Shown in pieces: positions 17,635 through 26,016 of a stretch of DNA of 64,000 bases. Where the stretch lies: assembly GCA_001897425.1 (NCBI GenBank), contig MKSW01000021.1, positions 33,845-97,844 on the forward strand. The letters run 5' to 3'. Under the pieces are notes generated by a model, which was not told where the DNA came from, searched no databases, and saw only the letters and a program-made list of their open reading frames with translations. Every line of letters begins with the position of its first letter. The first letter of the stretch is position 1. Origin of the DNA: Actinobacteria bacterium 69-20 (GTDB lineage: Bacteria; Actinomycetota; Actinomycetes; Mycobacteriales; Nakamurellaceae). The position numbers and the translations under genes were made by a program.

Positions 17635-19304
17635 CCAGAGACGCCTGGCAGGACCGTGTTCGAGAGTGGAAACGCAGCAAGGTCGCCTCCGACTACGAGC
17701 GGATCCCGCCGCGCCACACCGAGTACACGACCATGTCCGGTATCCCGGTGCAGGACATCTACACCCCGGCCGACCTGGCAGGGACCGACCCGGTGACGGA
17801 CATCGGGCTGCCCGGCGAATACCCGTTCACCCGCGGCGTGCACGCCACCATGTATCGCGGGCGGCCGTGGACGATCCGCCAGGTCGCCGGCTTCGGTCAG
17901 GCCGAGGACACGAACAACCGCTACAAATACTTGCTGAAGACCGGTCAAACCGGCCTGTCGACGGACTTCGATCTGCCGACCCTGCTCGGCTACGACTCGG
18001 ATCACGAGGTGTACCGCCGCGAGGTGGGTCGCATTGGCGTCGCGGTCGACACGGTCGTCGACATGCATGCGCTCTTCGACGGCATCGCCCTCGACCAGAT
18101 CTCCACGTCGATGACGATCAACCCGTCGGCCGCAGTCATCCTGGCGATGTATCGGGTGGTGGCCGAGGAACGCGGAATTCCGGCGAACGCCCTGACCGGG
18201 ACGACCCAGAACGACATCCTCAAGGAGTACATCGCTCAGAACGAATTCATCTTTCCGCCGCTGCCGGCGGTACAACTGGTCGTCGACACGATGGAATACG
18301 GCGCGGACGTGATGCCGCGGTTCAATCCGCTCAACGTGTGCGGCTACCACATCCGGGACGCCGGCGCCACGGCCGTGGAGGAACTGGGCCTGACGATCGC
18401 GAACGCCCTGTGCTACCTGGAGCACGCCAAGGAGCGCGGGATCGACGCCGATCGGCTTGCGCCGCGGGTGTCGTTCTTCTGGAACGTGCACAACAACTTC
18501 TTCGAGGAAGTCGCGAAATTCCGCGCGGCTCGGCGACTCTGGGCGCGACTCACCCGAGAACGCCTCGGCTGCAAAGACCCTCGATCATGGCTGATGCGGG
18601 CGCACAGCCAGACGTCCGGCGTCTCGCTCACCGCGCAACAGCCGTACAACAACATCGCCCGAACCGCCGTGCAGGCGCTCGCCGCCGTGCTCGGCGGAAC
18701 CCAGTCGCTGCACACCAATTCGCTGGACGAGGCGCTCTCCATTCCCTCGGAAAGCGCCATCAAGATCGCGGTCCGCACCCAGGCGATCCTGCTGCACGAA
18801 ACTGGAGCCGCGGACGTCGTCGATCCGCTCGCCGGCTCGTACTATGTCGAGTCCCTAACGAACACCTTGGAAGAGCAGGCGATGGACCTGATCGGCCGCG
18901 TCGATGAACAGGGCGGCATGATCGAGGCCGTCCAGTCCGGATACGCCATCCAGCTCATCGCCGACTCGTCGTGGGAACAGCAGATGAAGATCGAGAGCAA
19001 GGAGTCGATCATCGTCGGGGTCAACGACTATGTCGATGAGAACGAGACTCAGGAGATCGAGATCGATCGACCCATTCCCGGGGTGATGGAGCGACAGATG
19101 GAGCGGCTGGCCGAGGTCAAGCGTTCGCGGGAGGATCGTCAGGTTTCCGCCACCCTGCGCGCCATCGAGCACGCCGCACCGAACCTACACACGAATCTCA
19201 TGCCGCTGATCGAAGACGCCGTCCGTGCGCGCGCCACCGTGGGCGAGATCTGCGACGTGCTGCGCGGCGTGTGGGGGCACCACCAGCCATCCACCGTGTT
19301 CTGA
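17622..19304 (+). CDS. hcmA: 2-hydroxyisobutyryl-CoA mutase-like large subunit
   Basis: 560-residue TIM-barrel acyl-CoA mutase subunit lacking the B12 domain, as in two-part mutases. The substrate pocket separates it from methylmalonyl- and isobutyryl-CoA mutases. The residue that is Tyr89 in methylmalonyl-CoA mutase is Val88 (TIRQVAGFG), and the segment that reads SVAFDLPT there is STDFDLPT here, placing Asp115. In characterised 2-hydroxyisobutyryl-CoA mutase (Aquincola HcmA) the equivalents are Ile90 and Asp117, an offset of exactly two. It should interconvert 2-hydroxyisobutyryl-CoA and 3-hydroxybutyryl-CoA with adenosylcobalamin. Val for Ile may shift stereo- or substrate preference (pivalyl/isovaleryl type is the alternative). 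The small subunit follows. Confidence 0.85.
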   Translation: MDSLTRDAWQDRVREWKRSKVASDYERIPPRHTEYTTMSGIPVQDIYTPADLAGTDPVTDIGLPGEYPFTRGVHATMYRGRPWTIRQVAGFGQAEDTNNRYKYLLKTGQTGLSTDFDLPTLLGYDSDHEVYRREVGRIGVAVDTVVDMHALFDGIALDQISTSMTINPSAAVILAMYRVVAEERGIPANALTGTTQNDILKEYIAQNEFIFPPLPAVQLVVDTMEYGADVMPRFNPLNVCGYHIRDAGATAVEELGLTIANALCYLEHAKERGIDADRLAPRVSFFWNVHNNFFEEVAKFRAARRLWARLTRERLGCKDPRSWLMRAHSQTSGVSLTAQQPYNNIARTAVQALAAVLGGTQSLHTNSLDEALSIPSESAIKIAVRTQAILLHETGAADVVDPLAGSYYVESLTNTLEEQAMDLIGRVDEQGGMIEAVQSGYAIQLIADSSWEQQMKIESKESIIVGVNDYVDENETQEIEIDRPIPGVMERQMERLAEVKRSREDRQVSATLRAIEHAAPNLHTNLMPLIEDAVRARATVGEICDVLRGVWGHHQPSTVF

Positions 19305-19368
19305 ATCGACGTATCGGGATGTTCCAGACAGTTGGCAGCCATGCTTGTGAGTGCGAGGAAGGATCATC

Positions 19369-19794
19369 ATGAATCCGAATTCTGAGACCGTCGCCCCGCT
19401 GAAGGTCGTCATCGCCAAACCCGGCCTCGACGGACACGACCGCGGCGCGAAGGTGGTGGCCAGGGCTCTGCGGGACGCCGGGATGGAGGTGGTCTACACC
19501 GGCATCTACCAGAGCCCGGAATCGATCGTTCGAGCGGTGATCCAGGAGGACGCGGATGTGCTCGGGTTGTCGAGCCTGTCCGGCGCGCACATGGAGTACG
19601 CACAGGCGGTCGCCGATCTGCTCCGCCAGAACGAACGCGACGACGTACTCTTCCTGGTCGGCGGCACGATTCCTCCGGAAGACGCCGCGGTCCTGAAGGA
19701 CTATGGCATCGACGAGGTCTTCGGCCCCGGTACCCCCACCGAAACCCTGGTGACATTCGTATTCGAGCACGCCCGCGCCACTGCCAAGAGTTGA
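19369..19794 (+). CDS. hcmB: Acyl-CoA mutase small, cobalamin-binding subunit
   Basis: 141 residues from ATG 19369, chosen for GAGGAAGGA upstream; a start 18 bases earlier lacks a ribosome site. The base-off/His-on B12 motif DxHxxG is D21-G-H23-D-R-G26 within KPGLDGHDRGAKVV, followed by the conserved LGLSSLSGAHM and VGGTIPPED loops that surround the cobalamin tail. It is the partner of the large subunit 64 bp upstream; the two-chain architecture matches HcmAB and isobutyryl-CoA mutase. It ends in a 15-bp tandem duplication that spans the stop codon. Confidence 0.92.
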   Translation: MNPNSETVAPLKVVIAKPGLDGHDRGAKVVARALRDAGMEVVYTGIYQSPESIVRAVIQEDADVLGLSSLSGAHMEYAQAVADLLRQNERDDVLFLVGGTIPPEDAAVLKDYGIDEVFGPGTPTETLVTFVFEHARATAKS

Positions 19795-19810
19795 CCTGCC
19801 AAGAGTTCAC
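19781..19810 (+). repeat. 15-bp tandem duplication over the hcmB stop codon
   Basis: CTGCCAAGAGTTGAC is followed directly by CTGCCAAGAGTTCAC, one mismatch. The first copy contains the TGA stop. This is a small slippage or duplication event with no effect on the protein. Confidence 0.75.
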
Positions 19811-19820
19811 CTGAAGCCCA

Positions 19821-19856
19821 CGCCGTAGTCGTCGATTCGATCCGACGACTACGGCG
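19821..19856. terminator. Bidirectional hairpin between converging operons
   Basis: CGCCGTAGTCGTCG and CGACGACTACGGCG are perfect 14-bp complements separated by 8 bases. The hairpin sits exactly between the mutase operon (plus) and the ligase end of the minus-strand operon, so it can stop transcription from both sides. Confidence 0.85.
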
Positions 19857-19871
19857 CGATGGCTTGAACTG

Positions 19872-21377
19872 CTACGGCGTGGTGATGCGAATCTCGCCGG
19901 ATTCGATCATCTTCTTCACCCGTACCTTGTCCACCTTGCCGATGCCGGTGGTCGGCAGGGTCGGCACCAGCGCGGCCGCCGACGGTCGCTTGTAGGTGGA
20001 CAGCCGGGCTCGGCAATCGCGCAACAGGTCCATCGCGGTCAGCGCGCTACCCGCCGTGGGAACGGCGACCACCACCGGCGTCTCGCCCCACCGGTCACTG
20101 GGAATACCGACCACCACCGCCTCGCGCACCCCGGGGTTGGCGAACGCCACCGTCTCGATCTCGGCGGGGGCGATGTTGAAACCGCCGGAGATGATGATGT
20201 CCTTGACGCGGCCCGTCAGATACAGCAGACCGCGTTCGTCGAACCTGCCAATGTCGCCGGTGCGCAGGGCATGCTCCGAGGTCAATGCGGCGTCGGTCGC
20301 CGCCGGATTGTTGAGATAGCCGCGCATGCACGACGGGCTCGACGCCACGATCTCGCCTTCGTCGCTCCCATGGCCCTCGACCGGGTCCAGCACGATGCCC
20401 GTGCTCGGAAAGGCGCGTCCCACCGTCGACGGCACTTGCCGCAACAGCGCATGCGGAGCCGCCGTCAACGTGAGCAGCTCGGTCATCCCGTAGAACTGGT
20501 GCGTCTCGACGCCGGGAAGCTCATCCCACCATCGTTGCAGCAGATGCACGGGCATCGGTTCCGAGGCGAACAGGATCCACCGCAGGTTCGCCAGCTTGTG
20601 CAGTGGTGCGTGTTCCAGCAACCGGCTCATGATGGTCGGCACGGCGTCGAACGTGGTGGCGTGGACGCAGGCATCCGCCACCCGCTCGGGATCGAAACCC
20701 GGCAGGATGTCGAGGGAGCCGCCCGTGCAGAGCGTCGGCAGCGCTTGTTCCGGCGTGCAGGTGTAGAGCGGCAGGAAGACGACACCCCTATCGCCGCGAT
20801 GGTGCGGGAACGCCGACGCCATCTGCCACACGGCGTGGAACAACGAGGCATGGGTGTGCTGCGCGCCCTTCGGCTCGCCACTCGATCCGCTCGTCATCAT
20901 GATGATGGCGGTGGTGTCGGGGCCGACCTCCGGTAGATCGAACGCGCCGGCTCCCGTCGGCGGCTCCGCCAGGTCGAGGAGCAGGTAGTCGCCGGCCAGC
21001 GCATCTCGCGTGTCGTCGGCGAGTCGGCCGGTGATCACGACCCGAGCACCAGCCGCCGCCAGCTGGGCGCGCACCGACGAGGGCGCGATCATCGTGCTGA
21101 TCGCCGCCGTGGCGCAGCCGGCCCGCATGATGCCCAGGTACGCCGCGAGATAGGCGGGCTCGTTGCTGCCGATCAACCCGACGACATCCCCTGGTGCCGC
21201 GCCCGACGACAGCACGGCCCGGGCATAGGTCTCCGTCCGCGCCCACAGCTCGCGGTAGGTCCAGGTGCACCCATCCGCCATCAGCGCCGGATCGTTCGGG
21301 TGGGCGCGGGCGACGGCGCCGACCTGCGCGATCACCGAATCCACAGGTTTCATGTACGGGGCCTCACGTCCGTTCAT
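19872..21377 (-). CDS. hcl: AMP-forming acyl-CoA ligase, probably 2-hydroxyisobutyrate-CoA ligase
   Basis: 501-residue ANL-superfamily enzyme that would activate the acid to its CoA thioester with ATP. Core motifs are MMTSGSSGEPKG (P-loop), FYGMTE, RTGDIG, the hinge GRVKDIIISGGFNIAP and TGIGKVDKVRV with the C-terminal catalytic lysine. The ATG overlaps the lyase stop (ATGA). In Actinomycetospora chiangmaiensis a 2-hydroxyisobutyrate-CoA ligase gene directly follows a ThDP lyase gene, the order seen here; in other bacteria hcl sits with hcm mutase genes, also the case here. Substrate is therefore inferred from context. Confidence 0.82.
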   Translation of the reverse strand: MNGREAPYMKPVDSVIAQVGAVARAHPNDPALMADGCTWTYRELWARTETYARAVLSSGAAPGDVVGLIGSNEPAYLAAYLGIMRAGCATAAISTMIAPSSVRAQLAAAGARVVITGRLADDTRDALAGDYLLLDLAEPPTGAGAFDLPEVGPDTTAIIMMTSGSSGEPKGAQHTHASLFHAVWQMASAFPHHRGDRGVVFLPLYTCTPEQALPTLCTGGSLDILPGFDPERVADACVHATTFDAVPTIMSRLLEHAPLHKLANLRWILFASEPMPVHLLQRWWDELPGVETHQFYGMTELLTLTAAPHALLRQVPSTVGRAFPSTGIVLDPVEGHGSDEGEIVASSPSCMRGYLNNPAATDAALTSEHALRTGDIGRFDERGLLYLTGRVKDIIISGGFNIAPAEIETVAFANPGVREAVVVGIPSDRWGETPVVVAVPTAGSALTAMDLLRDCRARLSTYKRPSAAALVPTLPTTGIGKVDKVRVKKMIESGEIRITTP

Positions 21378-23173
21378 GACGGGTACCGGTCGGGCGTCAC
21401 GTCGTCGGCGGAGCCGCTACGAGTGTCGCTATGAGTGCCGCCGTCGGTGCCGCCGACAGCGTCACACAGCCATGCGCGCTCCGCGTCATCCCAGGCAGCG
21501 AGCGCGTGGTACTCGGGAATCTCCGCCAAGCCGCTGCGGGTATCCGGAGATGCCGGATCCCGCGAGACCCGCACGTCCACGACGGCGGGCGCCGACGCGA
21601 ACGCCTCGGCCAGCACGCCGGGCAGCACGCTCGCGTTCTCGACGTGGAAACCCCGGACACCTAGGCTCTCGGCCAACCGGTCGTAGGCGCAGTAGCCGGT
21701 CTCGGTACCGATGATTCGGCCGCGGTAGTTCAACACCTGGTGGGCGCGCTCGATATTCCAAGCACTGTTGTTCGCCACCACCACGACGATGCGAGCGCCG
21801 ACCCGCGCCGCGGTTTCCAATTCCATGACGTTGAACCCCAACGAACCGTCACCCACCAGGGCGATCACGCGCCGATCCGGGTAGTTGACCGCGGCGGCGA
21901 TCGCGGACGGGACGCCGACGCCGAGGCAGCCGAACGGCCCCACGTCGAGATACGTGGGGGCCCGCAAGCTCGACCGCGCCCACGAGAGTATGTCGCCACC
22001 GTCCACGATCACTATCGCGTCATCGGTGACGTGTGCGTTGACCGCATCGATCACCTGATACGGGTGCAGCCCGCCGGCGGGGTCGGCCACCGACTCGCGC
22101 ATGCGCCGCGCGAGTGACGCACGTTTGTCCGCGTTGCCGCGGAGGAGCTCGTCGCGCCACGTGCGGTCCAGGTGAACCGGTGCGGCGTTCGCCCGAAGGA
22201 GTGCGTGCAACGCCGAAGATGCATCGGCTCGCACTTCGACATCGCCGCGACGGTTGGCCAGTACCTGCTGCGAGTTGCGCCCGATGCGCAGAAAGCGCCG
22301 CGCGCCGCGGAACACCGCCGGGGAGCCGTAGGCCACCTCGAAATCCAGGGCGCGGTCGATCGTGATGACGAGATCGGCCTCCGCCATGGCCCTGGCGCGC
22401 ATCGCCGGGACACTGGAGGGGATCGCGTCGGTGAGCGCGCCTTTGCTCTCCCGGGTATCGAGGTAGAGCGCGCCGGTCGCTTCCACGAACGCGGACACCA
22501 GGTCCGGTATGCCGAGCGCCTCCCGGCCGGCCACGACGAGCGGGCGCGTGCTCGCCGACAGCACGGCGGCGGCGTCCGCGACCGCGGCCGGGTCTGCGTG
22601 CTTCGGGGCGCGGGCGCGCCGCGGATAGGTCGCATACGGCCGCACGCGAGGTGAGCGCAGCAGGCGACTGTCGAACTCGACGAACGCCGGACCACTCGTT
22701 GCGTCGTCGCCGAGCGCCGCGCTGACTGCCTGATCGAGCGCGTCAAGGACGTGCCGCGCTGACCGCACAGACCGCGCGAATCGGCAGACCGGGCGGACCA
22801 GCGCCATCTGGTCGACCTCTTCCAGCGCGCCCATCCCGGCTTGTTCCGCCGGCGGCGAGGTGGAGATCACCAGGATTGGTGATCGCGCGACATAGGCCGA
22901 AGCAAGCCCGGTGACCGCGTTCGTCAGGCCCGGCCCGGCCGTCACGATCGCCACGGCGACCTGTCCGCGAAGCTCGGCCTCCGCCTGCGCCATGTGCACC
23001 GCCGCGACCTCATGACGCGTGCTGACGACCGTCACACCGCGGGCATCGAGTTCGTGCCAGATGGGCTTCATGTGCGAGCCCGGCAGGCTGTACACGCGCT
23101 GGATGCCCTGCGCGACAAGGTATTCGGCGATCTCGCCGGCGACCCCCCCTGCGGCCTTCAGCTGCTCGTCCAC
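21374..23173 (-). CDS. ThDP-dependent 2-hydroxyacyl-CoA lyase
   Basis: About 599 residues from the GTG at 23173, which has GGAGAGG upstream; a TTG at 23239 in frame lacks a ribosome site. The three-domain ThDP fold is clear: the activating Glu is in STRHEVAAVHMAQAE (about residue 55), AGPGLTNAVTG follows, and the cofactor motif runs from GDGSLGFN (about 441) to ANNSAWNIERAHQ. This group includes oxalyl-CoA decarboxylase and 2-hydroxyacyl-CoA lyases. Position directly before the ligase matches the actinobacterial lyase that splits 2-hydroxyisobutyryl-CoA into acetone and formyl-CoA. Oxalyl-CoA decarboxylase or acetolactate synthase-like activity are less likely alternatives. Confidence 0.83.
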   Translation of the reverse strand: MDEQLKAAGGVAGEIAEYLVAQGIQRVYSLPGSHMKPIWHELDARGVTVVSTRHEVAAVHMAQAEAELRGQVAVAIVTAGPGLTNAVTGLASAYVARSPILVISTSPPAEQAGMGALEEVDQMALVRPVCRFARSVRSARHVLDALDQAVSAALGDDATSGPAFVEFDSRLLRSPRVRPYATYPRRARAPKHADPAAVADAAAVLSASTRPLVVAGREALGIPDLVSAFVEATGALYLDTRESKGALTDAIPSSVPAMRARAMAEADLVITIDRALDFEVAYGSPAVFRGARRFLRIGRNSQQVLANRRGDVEVRADASSALHALLRANAAPVHLDRTWRDELLRGNADKRASLARRMRESVADPAGGLHPYQVIDAVNAHVTDDAIVIVDGGDILSWARSSLRAPTYLDVGPFGCLGVGVPSAIAAAVNYPDRRVIALVGDGSLGFNVMELETAARVGARIVVVVANNSAWNIERAHQVLNYRGRIIGTETGYCAYDRLAESLGVRGFHVENASVLPGVLAEAFASAPAVVDVRVSRDPASPDTRSGLAEIPEYHALAAWDDAERAWLCDAVGGTDGGTHSDTRSGSADDVTPDRYPS

Positions 23174-23269
23174 TCCATCCGCACCTCTCCGCTGCGCTGG
23201 CAGCACGGTTGGCTCCGCTTCCGGCAGAACCGTTAGCAAGTTTTCGCTGCGTACCGTCCGGCCGTCGCT

Positions 23270-23695
23270 CTAGCGCGCCAGACGGTCGGCGGACACGATG
23301 GTGGCCCGCGCCGTTGCGACCACGGTCGTCGGGTCGGCGAGGTCCGCGCGGCCCTCCGGCGTCAGCGTGATCCGGCGGTAGAGCGTCAGTTCCACCTTGC
23401 GGCTGGTCCGGCCCACGTGAATCACCCGACCGACACCTTCCAGAAAATCGCCGCTGCGAATCGGGCACAGGAATTCCACGGACTCGTAACCGGCGCACAG
23501 GCCCTCGTTACCGAAGACTCGCAGTGCGATCTCGGTCTCGACATCCGCAAAGATCGACATGACCTTTGCGCCCGAAGCAATCGAACCCATGTAGCTCAAA
23601 TCGGTAGGACCAATGCGCACCCGAATGCATCCGTCGGCGCTCACGTGCGAATCTTCGCTCTCCAATGTGGTTACTTCCGATTGCGTCACGGGCAT
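23270..23695 (-). CDS. Hotdog-fold acyl-CoA thioesterase or acyl-CoA ammonia-lyase-like protein
   Basis: 141 residues with one hotdog domain. The stretch from YMGSIASGAKVMSIFADV through CAGYESVEFLCPIRSGD to VGRTSRKVELTLYRRI resembles 3-aminobutyryl-CoA ammonia-lyase (Kal) and related short thioesterases in layout. AAGGAAGA precedes the ATG. It lies 96 bp before the lyase in the same orientation. Possible roles are hydrolysis of formyl-CoA or of stalled hydroxyacyl-CoA to recycle CoA; these are inferences from position. Confidence 0.7.
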   Translation of the reverse strand: MPVTQSEVTTLESEDSHVSADGCIRVRIGPTDLSYMGSIASGAKVMSIFADVETEIALRVFGNEGLCAGYESVEFLCPIRSGDFLEGVGRVIHVGRTSRKVELTLYRRITLTPEGRADLADPTTVVATARATIVSADRLAR

Positions 23696-23813
23696 TCTTC
23701 CTTACTGGTTCGATGTCATTGATACAACACTTCGTCGGGCGCCTTACATCACGAGATCACCCGCACCGATGTCCGGAGCGGCGGGAACGACGGAGTTCTT
23801 CATCCCTAGTTCT

Positions 23814-24428
23814 TCACTGCTGATCGTGGGCGGGCCTGACGTCATAGCTGGCGAGCCCGGACCGGATGAGCGTTGCGTACTGCCGGGCGATGAACTCGAT
23901 GGCGTGCCGCCCCTTCGGCGAGTACCACGACGCCACCCCCGTGCACGTGCTCAATATCGCGTAGCTCATCAGGTCGACGTCCGGCCCCGAGACGTGCGCC
24001 TCGTCGAGACACGCTCGGACGAGTTCCTTGTAGAAGCGCCCGTACTCGTCTCGGATGGCCACTATCTCGGTGCGGTAGTCGCCCTCCAGTGCCCGCACCT
24101 CCGAATCGGCGATGAACACTTCCTTTCGCCGCTCCGCATGCATGGTGATGTGCGCCTCGATTGCTGCCTCGAGACGCATCCAAGGATCGTCGACCGCGGC
24201 CGTCGCAGCCAGCACTTCGGAATGAACGTCCGTCAGGATCCGCTTCATGATGGTGTACAGCAGATTCTGCTTGCTTTGAATATGATAATAGATGCTCGGC
24301 GTCGTAATACCCACGGCCTCAGCCAATGCGCGCAATGTGGTTCCGTGATAGCCGTACTCGAAAAGCATATCGGTGGCCACGGCGAAGACTCGCTCTTCGG
24401 TCGACTGCGCGGCCAATTGCGTGCTCAT
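23814..24428 (-). CDS. TetR-family regulator of the acyl-CoA island
   Basis: 204 residues from ATG 24428, with GGAGAGGAG upstream. The N-terminal helix-turn-helix (about 12-58) contains ATDMLFEYGYHGTTLRALAEAV and ITTPSIYYHIQSKQNLLY; the remainder is an all-helical ligand domain like the acyl-CoA-responsive group (KstR2/FadR types). It sits centrally in the island, between two inward-facing copies of a promoter whose -10 region is overlapped by CTAACTATCGTTAG, and probably represses both. A CoA thioester of the pathway is the likely inducer (inference). The same palindrome was not found in front of this gene itself. Confidence 0.9.
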   Translation of the reverse strand: MSTQLAAQSTEERVFAVATDMLFEYGYHGTTLRALAEAVGITTPSIYYHIQSKQNLLYTIMKRILTDVHSEVLAATAAVDDPWMRLEAAIEAHITMHAERRKEVFIADSEVRALEGDYRTEIVAIRDEYGRFYKELVRACLDEAHVSGPDVDLMSYAILSTCTGVASWYSPKGRHAIEFIARQYATLIRSGLASYDVRPAHDQQ

Positions 24429-24562
24429 GGTGATCTCCTCTCCTTTCCCGGTCGCCAACCGACCCGAATATCGTTGTGCCGGGCGTTGCCGAACCACTAC
24501 CACCGGTGTACCGGTGACACGTTAGTAGCGGATCGGCAACGCGCCGTCACGTCGATGGATTC

Positions 24563-25948
24563 CTAGCCGGTCGCCCCGCCGCCCTGGGCATCAGGGTTGT
24601 ACGAGATCTGGCCGACGGTGCTCATGGTGCCGTCTTTGAACGTGTAGATATCGAACGTGCCGGCCTGCGGGTCGCCGTGCTCGTCGAGGTTCACTGCGCC
24701 GGAGACACCCTCGTAGTCGATGTCCTCGCCGGCCTGCAGCGCCTTGATAGCGTCGGCGAGTTGCAGGTACGTGTATTTCTTACCGGGCGGACCACTCACG
24801 GCATGGATCTTCTTCGCCATGTCGGTGCCGTTCGTGCTGCCCGCCGCGACGGCCGACAGGAAGCAGAGCATGGTGGCGTCGAAGGCGTTGCCGACGTAGG
24901 ACCCCATCTTGATGTCCGGGTCTTCCGACTGGTACAGCTTCGAGAACTCCGTGCTCAGATCGGTGCCTTCGGGCACGCCTGGAGTCAGACCCTGCATGCC
25001 GTTGGTGACGGTCTTCCCCGCACTATCGGGGAGCTGCGGCGACGCGAGGGCATCTGAGGTGAATGTCTTTGCAGGATCCCACTTTCCGGTGCGAGCCAGC
25101 GCCGGACCGAACTTGCTGAAAGTCTCCGGGAAGTCGGCGATCACCCATCCTGCCGGGTTCCCCTCGACGAGCGCGCCCGCCTCGGCGTCGTAGCTGTTCT
25201 GCCCCGGGTTGTAGGTGACGAACTTGCCGACGGTGCCACCCCACTCCTTCCACTGGTTCTGGAAGTTCTCGGCGATACTGAGGTTGCCCGCATCGTTGCG
25301 GCTGCCGACGTTGATCGTGACGCCCTTCGGGCCGCCGATCTTCTCCTTGATGATCTGCGCCAGCGCGCGGCCCTCGAACATGTTCGCGACCACCGTCCGG
25401 TTGATCAGGCCGTTTGATTGGAGTTTCGTGATCTCGTCCGACGTGGAGGACGGTGAAATCTCCAGGATGCCGCCGGGAATCGTCACTGACCTGGCGATCG
25501 CGAGCGTCCCGGACGATGCGATATCGCCGATGATGCAACTCGCGCCCTTGGACACGACGGTGCGTGCCGCTTGCACGCCGATCTCCGGCGAGCTACCGGT
25601 ATCGGCGCTGACGAGCTTCACGGTGGAGTCGCTGCCGATCTCCTTGAGCGCCGCCTGGATCTGCTGCACGGCGAGCTTGTCCGCCTTGGCCAGCGGTGGC
25701 CCGAAGTCGGCCAGGTCGCCACTCATGGCGAGCGCTTGGCCGATCGTCAGATTGAGGGTCTTGCCGGATCCGCCCGTACTCGCGCCCTGTGTGGTGTTAC
25801 CGCCGGCCGAATCGTTGGACTGGCTACTGCTCTGCGAGGAGTTGGTGCCTCCCCCTGTTCCGGTCGACGTGCCACATGCTGCGACGGTCACCAGCACGCA
25901 TCCCGCGGCCGCCAGCCACACGGTCCTTCTTCGACTTCTGTTCGACAC
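24563..25948 (-). CDS. Branched-chain-type ABC substrate-binding lipoprotein of the acyl-CoA island
   Basis: 461 residues from GTG 25948 with GAGGAGG upstream. Signal peptide with lipobox VAACG, Gly/Ser/Thr/Gln-rich linker to about residue 65, then a type-I binding fold (TIGQALAMSGDLADFGPPLAKADKLAVQQIQAAL; GASCIIGDIASSGTLAIARSV). It is encoded after the LivHMGF genes and before the TetR gene. Given its pathway neighbours it most likely captures 2-hydroxyisobutyrate or a related branched acid rather than leucine, which would be a new ligand for the family (inference). Confidence 0.88.
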   Translation of the reverse strand: MSNRSRRRTVWLAAAGCVLVTVAACGTSTGTGGGTNSSQSSSQSNDSAGGNTTQGASTGGSGKTLNLTIGQALAMSGDLADFGPPLAKADKLAVQQIQAALKEIGSDSTVKLVSADTGSSPEIGVQAARTVVSKGASCIIGDIASSGTLAIARSVTIPGGILEISPSSTSDEITKLQSNGLINRTVVANMFEGRALAQIIKEKIGGPKGVTINVGSRNDAGNLSIAENFQNQWKEWGGTVGKFVTYNPGQNSYDAEAGALVEGNPAGWVIADFPETFSKFGPALARTGKWDPAKTFTSDALASPQLPDSAGKTVTNGMQGLTPGVPEGTDLSTEFSKLYQSEDPDIKMGSYVGNAFDATMLCFLSAVAAGSTNGTDMAKKIHAVSGPPGKKYTYLQLADAIKALQAGEDIDYEGVSGAVNLDEHGDPQAGTFDIYTFKDGTMSTVGQISYNPDAQGGGATG

Positions 25949-26016
25949 TCTGCTTGACCTCCTCGATGAGTTCTTGCATGGACGTGCTCCCCGGGCGGTT
26001 CCCGTCCGGGGATTGA

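Noticed and set aside
17622..19304. Methylmalonyl-CoA mutase annotation for the mutase
   Set aside because: The diagnostic Tyr is Val, the substrate loop carries Asp (STDFD), and the B12 domain is a separate subunit, all unlike methylmalonyl-CoA mutase.
21374..23173. Acetolactate synthase annotation for the ThDP enzyme
   Set aside because: No regulatory subunit gene and no branched-chain biosynthesis neighbours. It overlaps a CoA ligase, and the cofactor region (NNSAWNIERAH) fits the acyl-CoA lyase/oxalyl-CoA decarboxylase side better.
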